NCBI GenBank assembly: GCA_964510785.1
Contig: CAZECM010000035.1
Span: 1-31,857 of the forward strand
Source of the DNA: JAAYZM01 sp964510785
GTDB lineage: Bacteria > Actinomycetota > Actinomycetes > Actinomycetales > Cellulomonadaceae
Direction of reading: 5' to 3'
Length of the DNA: 31,857 nucleotides
The notes under the pieces are model-generated. The model was given only the letters and a program-made list of their open reading frames with translations. It ran no database searches and was not told where the DNA came from. Shown one piece after another: positions 14,437 to 21,278 of the stretch (position 1 is its first letter; each line of letters opens with the position of its first letter). Made by a program: the position numbers and the translations under genes.

Positions 14437-15678
14437 GTGAGCGGGCTGAGTGCGGGGCGGTGGCGCGACGTCGCGGCGGCAGCGGGGCTGCTCGACCGCA
14501 CCACGGGGGCGCTGCACCCCACGATCTTCGCCGAGATGACGGCCCTGGCCACCCGCACGGGCGCCGTGAACCTGGGCCAGGGCTTCCCCGACGTCGACGG
14601 CCCCGAGTCCGTGCGCGAGGCCGCCGTCGTCGCCATCCGTTCCGGTGCGAACCAGTACCCGCCCGGAAACGGCATCCCCACCCTGCGCGCAGCCGTCGCG
14701 GAGCACCAGCGCCGCCACTACGGCCTCGACGTCGACCCGGACTCCGAGGTGCTCGTCTCGACCGGTGCCACGGAGGCGATCGCGGCGACCGTGCTCGCCC
14801 TGACCGCACCCGGCGACGAGGTGCTCACGCTCGAACCCTTCTACGACTCCTACGCCGCCGTGATCGCGCTCGCCGGCGCGACGCACACCACGACGGGTCT
14901 GCGCGCGACCCCCGACGGCTTCCGGCTCGACGAGGCCGCCCTGCGTGCCACGTTCTCCCCGCGCACGCGCCTCGTGCTCCTCAACTCCCCGCACAACCCC
15001 ACGGGCGCGGTCCTCACCCGTGCGGAGCTCGAGCTCGTCGCGGCGCTGGCCCGCGAGCACGACGCCGTCGTCGTCACGGACGAGGTATACGAGCACCTCA
15101 CGTTCGACGGCGCGCGGCACATCCCGGTGGCGACCCTGCCCGGCATGGCCGAGCGCACCGTCACGATCTCCTCGGCGGGAAAGACGCTCTCCTTCACGGG
15201 CTGGAAGATCGGCTGGTTGCACGGGCCGGCACCGCTCGTCGACGCGATCCGCACCGTCAAGCAGTTCCTGTCCTACACCTCGGGCGCACCGTTCCAGCCC
15301 GCGGTCGCGTTCGCGCTCGGGGACGACGGCGTCCAGCGCTGGGTGGGCGGGCTCGCGGACTCCCTCGCCGCGCGCCGCGACCTGCTGTGCGCGGGGCTCG
15401 AGGCGGCGGGCTTCGGCGTCGTCCGCCCGCACGGCACCTACTTCGTGATCGCCGACGCCGCGGCGCACCTCGAGCGGTTCGGCCTGGCCGACGGCGCGGC
15501 CCTGTGCCGGGCGCTGCCCGAGCTCGCCGGCGTGGTCGCCGTCCCCGTCGGGGCGTTCACCCGACCGGGCAGCCCTACCGACGACGCGCTGCGGGGCCAC
15601 GTGCGGTTCACGTTCGTCAAGCGTGAGGAGGTGCTGCGCGAGGCGACCGGGCGGCTCAGTCGAGCTCTTCGACGATGA
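14437..15678 (+). CDS. PLP-dependent class I/II aminotransferase (DapC/YbdL-like)
   Basis: A 413-residue fold-type I aminotransferase. Visible motifs are VNLGQGFPDVDGP (residues 44-56), ANQYPPGNGIPTLR (71-84), NSPHNPTG (183-190), the cofactor aspartate in VTDEVYEH (213-220), and the PLP lysine K249 in SSAGKTLSFTGWKIGW. This pattern matches the group containing methionine aminotransferase YbdL, kynurenine aminotransferases and the actinobacterial N-succinyl-diaminopimelate aminotransferase DapC; sequence alone does not separate these. GTG 14437 follows a leaderless-type -10. The 3' end overlaps the convergent MFS gene by 23 bases. Confidence 0.9.
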   Translation: MSGLSAGRWRDVAAAAGLLDRTTGALHPTIFAEMTALATRTGAVNLGQGFPDVDGPESVREAAVVAIRSGANQYPPGNGIPTLRAAVAEHQRRHYGLDVDPDSEVLVSTGATEAIAATVLALTAPGDEVLTLEPFYDSYAAVIALAGATHTTTGLRATPDGFRLDEAALRATFSPRTRLVLLNSPHNPTGAVLTRAELELVAALAREHDAVVVTDEVYEHLTFDGARHIPVATLPGMAERTVTISSAGKTLSFTGWKIGWLHGPAPLVDAIRTVKQFLSYTSGAPFQPAVAFALGDDGVQRWVGGLADSLAARRDLLCAGLEAAGFGVVRPHGTYFVIADAAAHLERFGLADGAALCRALPELAGVVAVPVGAFTRPGSPTDDALRGHVRFTFVKREEVLREATGRLSRALRR

Positions 15679-16897
15679 GGCGCCGGCCGATCCCCGCCCC
15701 GCGCCGGAACACGGGGGTCGCGACGGCGAGCACCGCGAACGCAGCGACGGCCGAACCGGCCATGACGTACACCATCGCGAACCGGTCACCGCCGAGCACC
15801 CCGACGAGCGGGCTGATGAGCCCCGCGAGCATCGCCGTGGCGGCACCGAGGAAGGCCGCGGCCGTGCCCGCCATCGAACCGTAGGGCTCGAGCGCGAGCG
15901 CCGTCGCGTTGGGGTGCAGGAAGAACACGAAGCCGGTCGCGAACCACAGCGTGACGAGGAACGCGGGGAGTCCGCCCCAACCGGTCTGCACGACGAGGAA
16001 CATCGAGCCCGTCGCGATCAGGAGTGCGACGGAGGCGAAGCGCAGCATCGTCTGCGGCGAGTAGTACTTCACGAGTCCGGCGTTGACCTGGGAGGCGATG
16101 ACGAGACCGAGGCCGACGACGGCGAACGTCGCGGCGAACTGACCCTCCGAGAGCCCGTACTCCTCCTGGAGCACGAACGGTGAGCCGACGACGTAGCTCA
16201 TCGTGACGCCGAAGCTCAGCCCGGGCACGAGGGCGTAGGCGACGAAGTGCCGGTCGCGCAGGAGCGTCCAGTAGCCCGTCAGTGCGATGCGGATGCCCGC
16301 GGGCCGACGGCGCTCCACGGGGAGCGACTCGCGCAAGAAGCGGAACACGCCGAACCAGACCACGGCTCCGAAGACGGCGAGAGCGACGAAGACGGCGCGC
16401 CAGCCACCGAAGCCCCCGACCCAGGTCCCGATGGTGGGCGCGAAGAGCGGGGCGACGCCGATGACGAGCATGAGCCGCGAGAGCAGCCGCGAGGCGGTCG
16501 AGCCCGAGAACCGGTCGCGGATGATCGCGAGCGCCACCACCGAGGCCGCGGCGTTGAAGAAGCCCTGGGCCGTGCGCAGTGCGATGAGCGCACCGATCGA
16601 GGGCGCCACCGCGCAGGCGAGCGAGAGCACGATGTGCGTCGCGAGTCCCCACAATGCGGGTCGACGGCGGCCGAGCGTGTCCGAGAGCGGTCCGTTGACG
16701 AGCTGGCCCACGGCGCCGCCGACGAGCATCATCGTCACGGTGAGCTGCACGGCCCACGTGGTGGTGTCGAACTCGCGCGCGATCTCGGGCAGCTGCGGCA
16801 GGAACATGTCGGTCGTGATGGCCGGGACCGCCGCGAGCATGCCGATGAGGGCGACGAACTGAGGGCGCACCCGGACGGGTGCCTGCGGCGTGGTCAC
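15656..16897 (-). CDS. Bcr/CflA-family MFS drug exporter
   Basis: A 413-residue, 12-helix major facilitator of the DHA1 Bcr/CflA group. Typical features are AAVPAITTDMFLPQLPEIAREF in helix 1, the motif GQLVNGPLSDTLGRRRPAL in loop 2-3 (motif A), RTAQGFFNAAASVVALAIIRD in helix 4, and the antiporter motif region LMLVIGVAPLFAPTIGTWVG in helix 5. Members export drugs such as bicyclomycin, or sulphonamides and dipeptides; the substrate here is unknown. Start GTG 16897 has a weak context. A perfect LacI-like palindrome lies 34 bases upstream. Tail-to-tail overlap with the aminotransferase gene is 23 bases. Confidence 0.9.
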   Translation of the reverse strand: MTTPQAPVRVRPQFVALIGMLAAVPAITTDMFLPQLPEIAREFDTTTWAVQLTVTMMLVGGAVGQLVNGPLSDTLGRRRPALWGLATHIVLSLACAVAPSIGALIALRTAQGFFNAAASVVALAIIRDRFSGSTASRLLSRLMLVIGVAPLFAPTIGTWVGGFGGWRAVFVALAVFGAVVWFGVFRFLRESLPVERRRPAGIRIALTGYWTLLRDRHFVAYALVPGLSFGVTMSYVVGSPFVLQEEYGLSEGQFAATFAVVGLGLVIASQVNAGLVKYYSPQTMLRFASVALLIATGSMFLVVQTGWGGLPAFLVTLWFATGFVFFLHPNATALALEPYGSMAGTAAAFLGAATAMLAGLISPLVGVLGGDRFAMVYVMAGSAVAAFAVLAVATPVFRRGAGIGRRLIVEELD

Positions 16898-16930
16898 GAG
16901 GCGATGGTGTCACGCGCGTCCGGATGCGAG

Positions 16931-16942
16931 CGAATCGATTCG
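16931..16942. promoter_or_regulatory. Perfect palindrome CGAATCGATTCG between MFS and SRAP genes
   Basis: A 12-base perfect palindrome in the 86-base divergent intergenic region. The central AATCGATT resembles LacI/GalR-type operators (AA-N-CG-N-TT core). No LacI-family gene is in this window, so the binding protein would be encoded elsewhere. Confidence 0.45.
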
Positions 16943-16983
16943 ATCCCATGGGCAGCACTTGACCTCGGTGGGAAGGTGGGGGG

Positions 16984-17436
16984 ATGTGTGGGCGGTTCGC
17001 CTCCTTCCGGCAGGCCCAAGACCTCGCGGACGCCTTCGCGCTCGCGTTCGTCGACGACGACGCCGCCGAGCTCCCGGCATCGTGGAACGTCGCGCCGACC
17101 CAGCCGCTGCGCCTCGTCGTGGAGCGTCCGGAGCGGCTCGAGGGCGGCAGCGAGGGCGCCGTCTTGCGCCAGCTCCGGCTCGCGCGCTGGGGCCTCGTGC
17201 CCTCGTGGGCGAAGGGCCCCTCGATCGGTTCGAAGATGTTCAACGCGCGCTCCGAGACGGTCCTGGAGAAGTCCGCCTTCAAGCGGGCGTTCGCCACCCG
17301 GCGCGGGATCGTACCCGTCGAGGGCTACTACGAGTGGCAGGCCGGCACCGGCGGCAAGCAGCCCCACTTCGCCCGCGCGGCCGTCGGGCGGGTGTCGGAG
17401 AACCACCCCGGGCTCATCGCCCTTGTCGAGGTCTAG
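16984..17436 (+). CDS. SRAP-domain (YedK/HMCES-like) protein, C-terminally truncated
   Basis: SRAP proteins form a covalent thiazolidine crosslink with abasic sites in single-stranded DNA through Cys2. The N-terminal MCGRFASF, WNVAPTQPL (34-42), RWGLVPSWAK (68-77), KMFNARSETV (84-93) and the catalytic glutamate in VEGYYEWQ (112-119) are intact. Family members are usually about 220-260 residues; this one stops at 150. The second half, including the conserved histidine of the HDRMP-like motif, is missing, and the last 17 residues look unrelated. No other frame restores it. The stop overlaps the convergent cyclase stop by four bases. It may be a pseudogene. Upstream GGGAAGG supports the ATG start. 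Confidence 0.8.
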   Translation: MCGRFASFRQAQDLADAFALAFVDDDAAELPASWNVAPTQPLRLVVERPERLEGGSEGAVLRQLRLARWGLVPSWAKGPSIGSKMFNARSETVLEKSAFKRAFATRRGIVPVEGYYEWQAGTGGKQPHFARAAVGRVSENHPGLIALVEV

Positions 17437-18449
17437 CTCCGGCGCACGAGGTACGGCACGACGCTGCCGAAGCCGACGAGCTCCGTGGGCTGCTGCTTGA
17501 CGACGGTCAGCCCCGGCTCGGCGGCGAGGAGCTCGGCCGTGGCCGGATCGGTCAGGACGGTCCCGGGCTCGGCGGCCGCGCCCAGCCGGGCGGCGAGGTT
17601 GACGGGCGGGCCGAAGACGTCGCCGAACCGGGAGAGCACGCGCCCCCACACGACGCTCACGCGCACCTCGACGGGGGCCGAGTCGCCGAGGGCACCGGTC
17701 TGCGCGAGTCCCGTCGCGATGCGGGCACCGGCGAGCGCGTCGTCGGCCACGAACAGCACGGCGTCACCGATCGTCTTGACGACGCGACCACCCTCGGCGG
17801 TCACGACGTCGCGCGCCGCGTTCTCGAACCGCTGCACGAAGCCGGCGAGCTCGGTGTAGTCCATGGCCGCGGTGCGCCGCGTGAACGCGACCATGTCGGC
17901 GAAGCCGACGGAGCGTGCGAGCGGGAGCGCGTAGCGGTCCATCCGGTCGGGCGCGTGCGCCTCGGCGAACTCCGCGCCGATGCGCCCCGCGACGGCCGCG
18001 AGCTGGCGGCGCCACGCGTGCACGAGCTGGGCCTCGAGCACGGGCGCGAGCTCCGCGAGCTGGTCGAGCACCACGAGCCGGGCCGAGATGTCGTCGAGGT
18101 CGAACCGGGCGGCGAAGTCCTCGACGAGGGCCTCGACGTGCCACAGCGCGAGCCGGTCGGCGCTGTGCCCGGTCGCCCGGGTCAGCGAGGCGGCCGTGCG
18201 CCACGCGAGCCCGTCGATCCCGGTGAGATCCGCGAGCCGGTGCAGCGCCTCGACGTCGGCCTCGGTGTACTGCCGCGCGTCGGGATCGGCGACGGGCAGG
18301 CCGAGCGTGCGCCAGAAGTCGTGGACGCGCTCGATCGGCACCCCGCTGCGGTGCGCGAGCTCGCGCTCGGAGTAGGTGCGCGCGCCACCGAGCAGGACCT
18401 CGTCCAGCTCGGACATGGTCGACATCGCGACCGGCTCGTCGGTGGGCAC
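17433..18449 (-). CDS. Class III adenylate/guanylate cyclase with N-terminal regulatory domain
   Basis: Makes cyclic nucleotide from nucleoside triphosphate. The 338-residue protein has an N-terminal helical domain (about 15-165) starting with a MerR-like segment (YSERELAHRSGVPIERVHDFW, RQYTEADVEALHRL), similar to the autoinhibitory domain of the pH-sensing cyclase Rv1264. The catalytic domain (about 175-335) has metal aspartates D185 (SVGFADMVAFTR) and D229 (VVKTIGDAVLF), adenine-type specificity residues K225 and D277 (GDVFGPPVNLAARL), and transition-state N284 and R288, so ATP is the likely substrate. GTG 18449 lies six bases after a leaderless-type -10. A cyclase beside birA and the carboxylase genes is also seen in Streptomyces. 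Confidence 0.92.
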   Translation of the reverse strand: MPTDEPVAMSTMSELDEVLLGGARTYSERELAHRSGVPIERVHDFWRTLGLPVADPDARQYTEADVEALHRLADLTGIDGLAWRTAASLTRATGHSADRLALWHVEALVEDFAARFDLDDISARLVVLDQLAELAPVLEAQLVHAWRRQLAAVAGRIGAEFAEAHAPDRMDRYALPLARSVGFADMVAFTRRTAAMDYTELAGFVQRFENAARDVVTAEGGRVVKTIGDAVLFVADDALAGARIATGLAQTGALGDSAPVEVRVSVVWGRVLSRFGDVFGPPVNLAARLGAAAEPGTVLTDPATAELLAAEPGLTVVKQQPTELVGFGSVVPYLVRRS

Positions 18450-18455
18450 ACGCCC

Positions 18456-18461
18456 AGGCTA
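18456..18461 (-). promoter_or_regulatory. Candidate -10 for the cyclase, overlapping the birA stop
   Basis: TAGCCT on the minus strand, six bases (GGGCGT), then the GTG of the cyclase. Its TAG (18459-18461) is also the birA stop codon. Confidence 0.6.
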
Positions 18462-19313
18462 GACGTCCCGCAGCCGCAGGTGGTGGACGTCCCCCGTCCG
18501 CACGAGCTCACGCTCCCCGTCGACGCGTCGCACGAGGAGCCCGCCGTCGTCGGCGATCCCCTCCGCCACCCCCGTCACGACCGAGCCTCCCGGCCGCTCG
18601 ACGGCGACCGCCCGGCCGAGCGTCGCGGACGCCGCCGCGTACTCCTCGACGAGCCCCGCCGCCGCGGCGTCGCCCCCCGCCGCCCGCCATCGCTCGTCGA
18701 GGTGCCACAGCTGGTGGGCGAGCACCACGAGCAGGTCCTCGCGCGCCCGCTCCCCGACCAGAGCGCCGAGCCCCGCGAGCGAGCCGGCCCACGGCACGGG
18801 CAGCTCGTCGGGCTCCTGCAGCACGTTGACGCCGATGCCGAGCACGACGGCGTCGTCCACCACCTCACCGAGGACCCCGGCCACCTTGCGGCCGAGCCCC
18901 CAGCCGTCGACCTCGTCCGAGCCGACCGGGGCGTCGACGACGACGTCGTTGGGCCACTTCGCGCGTGCGACGAGCCCGAAGGCGCCGAGGGCGCGGACGA
19001 CGGCGAGCCCCCCGAGCAGACCCGCCCAGCCGAACGACGACGACGGCACCCCGGGGCGCAGCAAGAAGCTCGCGGTGAGCGCGGTCCCGGGCGGCGTCGA
19101 CCAGTCGCGCCCCGCCCGACCCCGGCCCGCGGCCTGGTGGTCGGCGACGTAGACGGCGAAGTCGGGCCACGCCCCCGGGTCGGCGCGCACGGCGGCGGCG
19201 AGCTCGGTGCTGGTCGAACCGGCACGCGCCACGAGCTCGAGCCTCGGCGCGACGTCGGCACCGATGCGGTGGCGCAGCACGTCGGCATCGAGGGGAAGTC
19301 GTTCGGTGGTCAT
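18459..19313 (-). CDS. birA: Biotin--[acyl-CoA carboxylase] ligase
   Basis: Activates biotin with ATP and attaches it to the lysine of biotin carboxyl carrier domains. The 284-residue protein has the ligase core ARAGSTSTELAA (substrate loop), ADHQAAGRGRAGRDWSTPPG (biotinyl-AMP loop, GRGRxGRxW), ARAKWPNDV, KVAGVLGE and VLGIGVNV, followed by the C-terminal SH3-like domain. There is no N-terminal helix-turn-helix, so it is a monofunctional ligase rather than a repressor. ATG 19313 is preceded six bases upstream by CAGGAT, a weaker version of the leaderless -10. It is divergent from the carboxylase beta gene, whose partner biotin-carrying subunit begins at 31337. Confidence 0.95.
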   Translation of the reverse strand: MTTERLPLDADVLRHRIGADVAPRLELVARAGSTSTELAAAVRADPGAWPDFAVYVADHQAAGRGRAGRDWSTPPGTALTASFLLRPGVPSSSFGWAGLLGGLAVVRALGAFGLVARAKWPNDVVVDAPVGSDEVDGWGLGRKVAGVLGEVVDDAVVLGIGVNVLQEPDELPVPWAGSLAGLGALVGERAREDLLVVLAHQLWHLDERWRAAGGDAAAAGLVEEYAAASATLGRAVAVERPGGSVVTGVAEGIADDGGLLVRRVDGERELVRTGDVHHLRLRDV

Positions 19314-19399
19314 GCCCCCATCCTGGCCCACGGGACCACCACAGCGCAGGGCCGCGAACATCGTGCACAGTGAACAACGCCGCGCGGGGCCGCGCCGTC

Positions 19400-19405
19400 T
19401 AGGCT
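19400..19405 (+). promoter_or_regulatory. Candidate -10 element for the leaderless carboxylase beta gene
   Basis: TAGGCT, seven bases (CACGAGG), then GTG 19413. The spacer GAGG is too close to act as a normal ribosome binding site. Confidence 0.6.
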
Positions 19406-19412
19406 CACGAGG

Positions 19413-21017
19413 GTGAGCAGCACCGACTCCCCCACGCCCGCGTCCCCGAGCACCGCAGCGAAGCTCGACGACCTGCGCTCCCGGTTGACCGCCGCCACCA
19501 CGGACGCCGACGACGCGGCGAGGGAGCGCCAGCACGCCCGGAAGAAGAAGTCGGCGCGCGAGCGCATCGAGCAGCTGCTCGATCCCGGTTCGTTCACGGA
19601 GCTCGACGCGTTCGTGGCCCACCGGGCGACGTCGTTCGGCATGGCGGCGCGCACGCCGGCCGGGGACGGCGTCGTCGTCGGGCACGGCACGATCGACGGG
19701 CGCCCCGTCGCCGTGTACTCCCAGGACTTCACGGTGTTCGGCGGCTCGCTCGGCGAGGTGCACGGGCAGAAGATCACCAAGGTCATGGACCTCGCCCTGC
19801 GCACGGGCATGCCCCTGGTCGGCATCCTCGACGGCGGCGGCGCGCGGATCCAGGAGGGTGTCGCGGCGCTGACCCAGTTCGCCGAGATCTTCCGCCGCAA
19901 CGTCGCGGCGTCGGGCGTCGTCCCACAGGTCTCGCTCATCCTCGGGCCGAGCGCCGGTGGGGCCGTCTACTCCCCCGCCCTGACCGACTTCGTGGTCATG
20001 GCGGACCAGACGTCGAACATGTTCATCACCGGCCCGGACGTCATCCGCGCCGTGACAGGCGAGGACGTCGGCTTCGAGGAGCTCGGCGGTGCGACGACGC
20101 ACAATACGCGCTCGGGCGTCGCGCACTACCTCGCGACCGACGAGGACGACGCGATCGACTGGGTCAAGGCGCTCCTCGGCTACCTGCCGAGCAACAACCT
20201 CTCCGAGGCCCCGACCTTCCCGCACGAGGAGACCGAGCTCGACGTCACGGACCTCGACCTCGAGCTCGACGCGATCGTCCCGGACTCGGACAACCAGCCC
20301 TACGACATGCGCACCGTCGTCGAGCACGTGCTCGACGACGGCGAGCTGCTCGAGGTGCAGTCGCTCTTCGCCCCCAACATCCTCATCGGCTTCGGGCACG
20401 TCGAGGGCCACCCCGTGGGGATCGTCGCGAACCAGCCGCTGCAGATGGCCGGCACGCTCGACATCAACGCCGCGGAGAAGGCGGCACGCTTCGTGCGCAC
20501 GTGCGACGCCTTCAACATCCCCGTCCTGACGTTCGTGGACGTGCCCGGCTTCCTGCCCGGCACGGACCAGGAGTGGAACGGCATCATCCGCCGCGGCGCG
20601 AAGCTCATCTACGCCTACGCCGAGGCGACCGTCCCCCTCGTCACGGTCGTCACGCGCAAGGCCTACGGCGGCGCGTACATCGTCATGGGCTCCAAGCAGC
20701 TCGGCGCGGACGTCAACCTCGCGTGGCCCACGGCGCAGGTCGCCGTCATGGGTTCCGGCGGGGCCGTGAACATCCTGCAGCGTCGCGCGCTCGCCGCCGT
20801 CGAGGCCGCGGGCGGGGACGTCGAGGGCGAGCGGGCGCGGCTCGTGGCCGAGTACGAGGACGAGATCGTCGGCCCGTGGCTCGCCGCGGAGCGCGGGTAC
20901 GTCGACGCCGTCATCGAGCCCTCGCAGACCCGGGTGCAGATCGTGCGGGCCCTGCGCGTGCTGCGCACGAAGCGTGCGACCCTGCCCCCCAAGAAGCACG
21001 GGAACATCCCGCTGTGA
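19413..21017 (+). CDS. Acyl-CoA (acetyl/propionyl-CoA) carboxylase beta subunit
   Basis: Carboxyltransferase that moves CO2 from carboxybiotin to acetyl- or propionyl-CoA, giving malonyl- or methylmalonyl-CoA. The 534-residue length and crotonase-type double domain are typical of AccD5/PccB. Hallmarks are RHARKKKSARERIEQLLDPGSF-like entry sequence, SQDFTVFGGSLGEVHGQKI, ILDGGGARIQEGVAAL (acyl-CoA oxyanion hole), ILGPSAGGAVYSPALTDF, FVDVPGFLPGTDQEWNGIIRRGAK and KAYGGAYIVMGSKQLGAD (biotin site). It ends PPKKHGNIPL, the conserved C-terminus. GTG 19413 follows a leaderless -10. The stop overlaps the epsilon subunit start (GTGA). The alpha subunit lies about 10 kb away at the window end. Confidence 0.95.
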   Translation: MSSTDSPTPASPSTAAKLDDLRSRLTAATTDADDAARERQHARKKKSARERIEQLLDPGSFTELDAFVAHRATSFGMAARTPAGDGVVVGHGTIDGRPVAVYSQDFTVFGGSLGEVHGQKITKVMDLALRTGMPLVGILDGGGARIQEGVAALTQFAEIFRRNVAASGVVPQVSLILGPSAGGAVYSPALTDFVVMADQTSNMFITGPDVIRAVTGEDVGFEELGGATTHNTRSGVAHYLATDEDDAIDWVKALLGYLPSNNLSEAPTFPHEETELDVTDLDLELDAIVPDSDNQPYDMRTVVEHVLDDGELLEVQSLFAPNILIGFGHVEGHPVGIVANQPLQMAGTLDINAAEKAARFVRTCDAFNIPVLTFVDVPGFLPGTDQEWNGIIRRGAKLIYAYAEATVPLVTVVTRKAYGGAYIVMGSKQLGADVNLAWPTAQVAVMGSGGAVNILQRRALAAVEAAGGDVEGERARLVAEYEDEIVGPWLAAERGYVDAVIEPSQTRVQIVRALRVLRTKRATLPPKKHGNIPL

Positions 21018-21232
21018 GCGACGCCGAGCGCCCTTCGGTCCGGATCGTGCGGGGCGACCCGGACGAGGTCGAGCTCGCCGCCCTCGTGGCCGGGCTCGTC
21101 GCCGCGAGCCCGCCGCCCGAGGACGAGGTCGTCGCCGGCTCGCACCGGTGGGCGAGCCCCGCGTGGCTGCTGCGGGGCACGAGCGGCTGGCGCACCGGCG
21201 CGGACTCCTGGCGCTGGAGCCTGCGGCGATAG
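21014..21232 (+). CDS. Acyl-CoA carboxylase epsilon subunit
   Basis: A 72-residue accessory subunit of actinobacterial acyl-CoA carboxylases that stabilises the alpha-beta complex. The start reads VSDAERPSVRIVRGDPDEVELAAL-like, the conserved beginning (RIVRGxPxxEELAAL), and the C-terminus is W-rich (SPAWLLRG and DSWRWSLRR), as in this family. GTG 21014 overlaps the beta subunit stop by four bases, implying coupled translation and equal dosage. Confidence 0.88.
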   Translation: MSDAERPSVRIVRGDPDEVELAALVAGLVAASPPPEDEVVAGSHRWASPAWLLRGTSGWRTGADSWRWSLRR

Positions 21233-21265
21233 CAATTCCGCTCGACCCGTGTCGGTGGCACTCCG

Positions 21266-21271
21266 TAGGCT
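21266..21271 (+). promoter_or_regulatory. Candidate -10 element for the leaderless ABC exporter operon
   Basis: TAGGCT, seven bases (CACCACC), then GTG 21279. This favours 21279 as the start over a GTG ten codons upstream (21249), because the hexamer would fall inside the longer frame. Confidence 0.6.
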
Positions 21272-21278
21272 CACCACC

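Noticed and set aside
21249..21278. Longer start (GTG 21249) for the first ABC subunit
   Set aside because: The extra ten codons contain the TAGGCT hexamer correctly placed for GTG 21279, and there is no ribosome binding site for the longer form.
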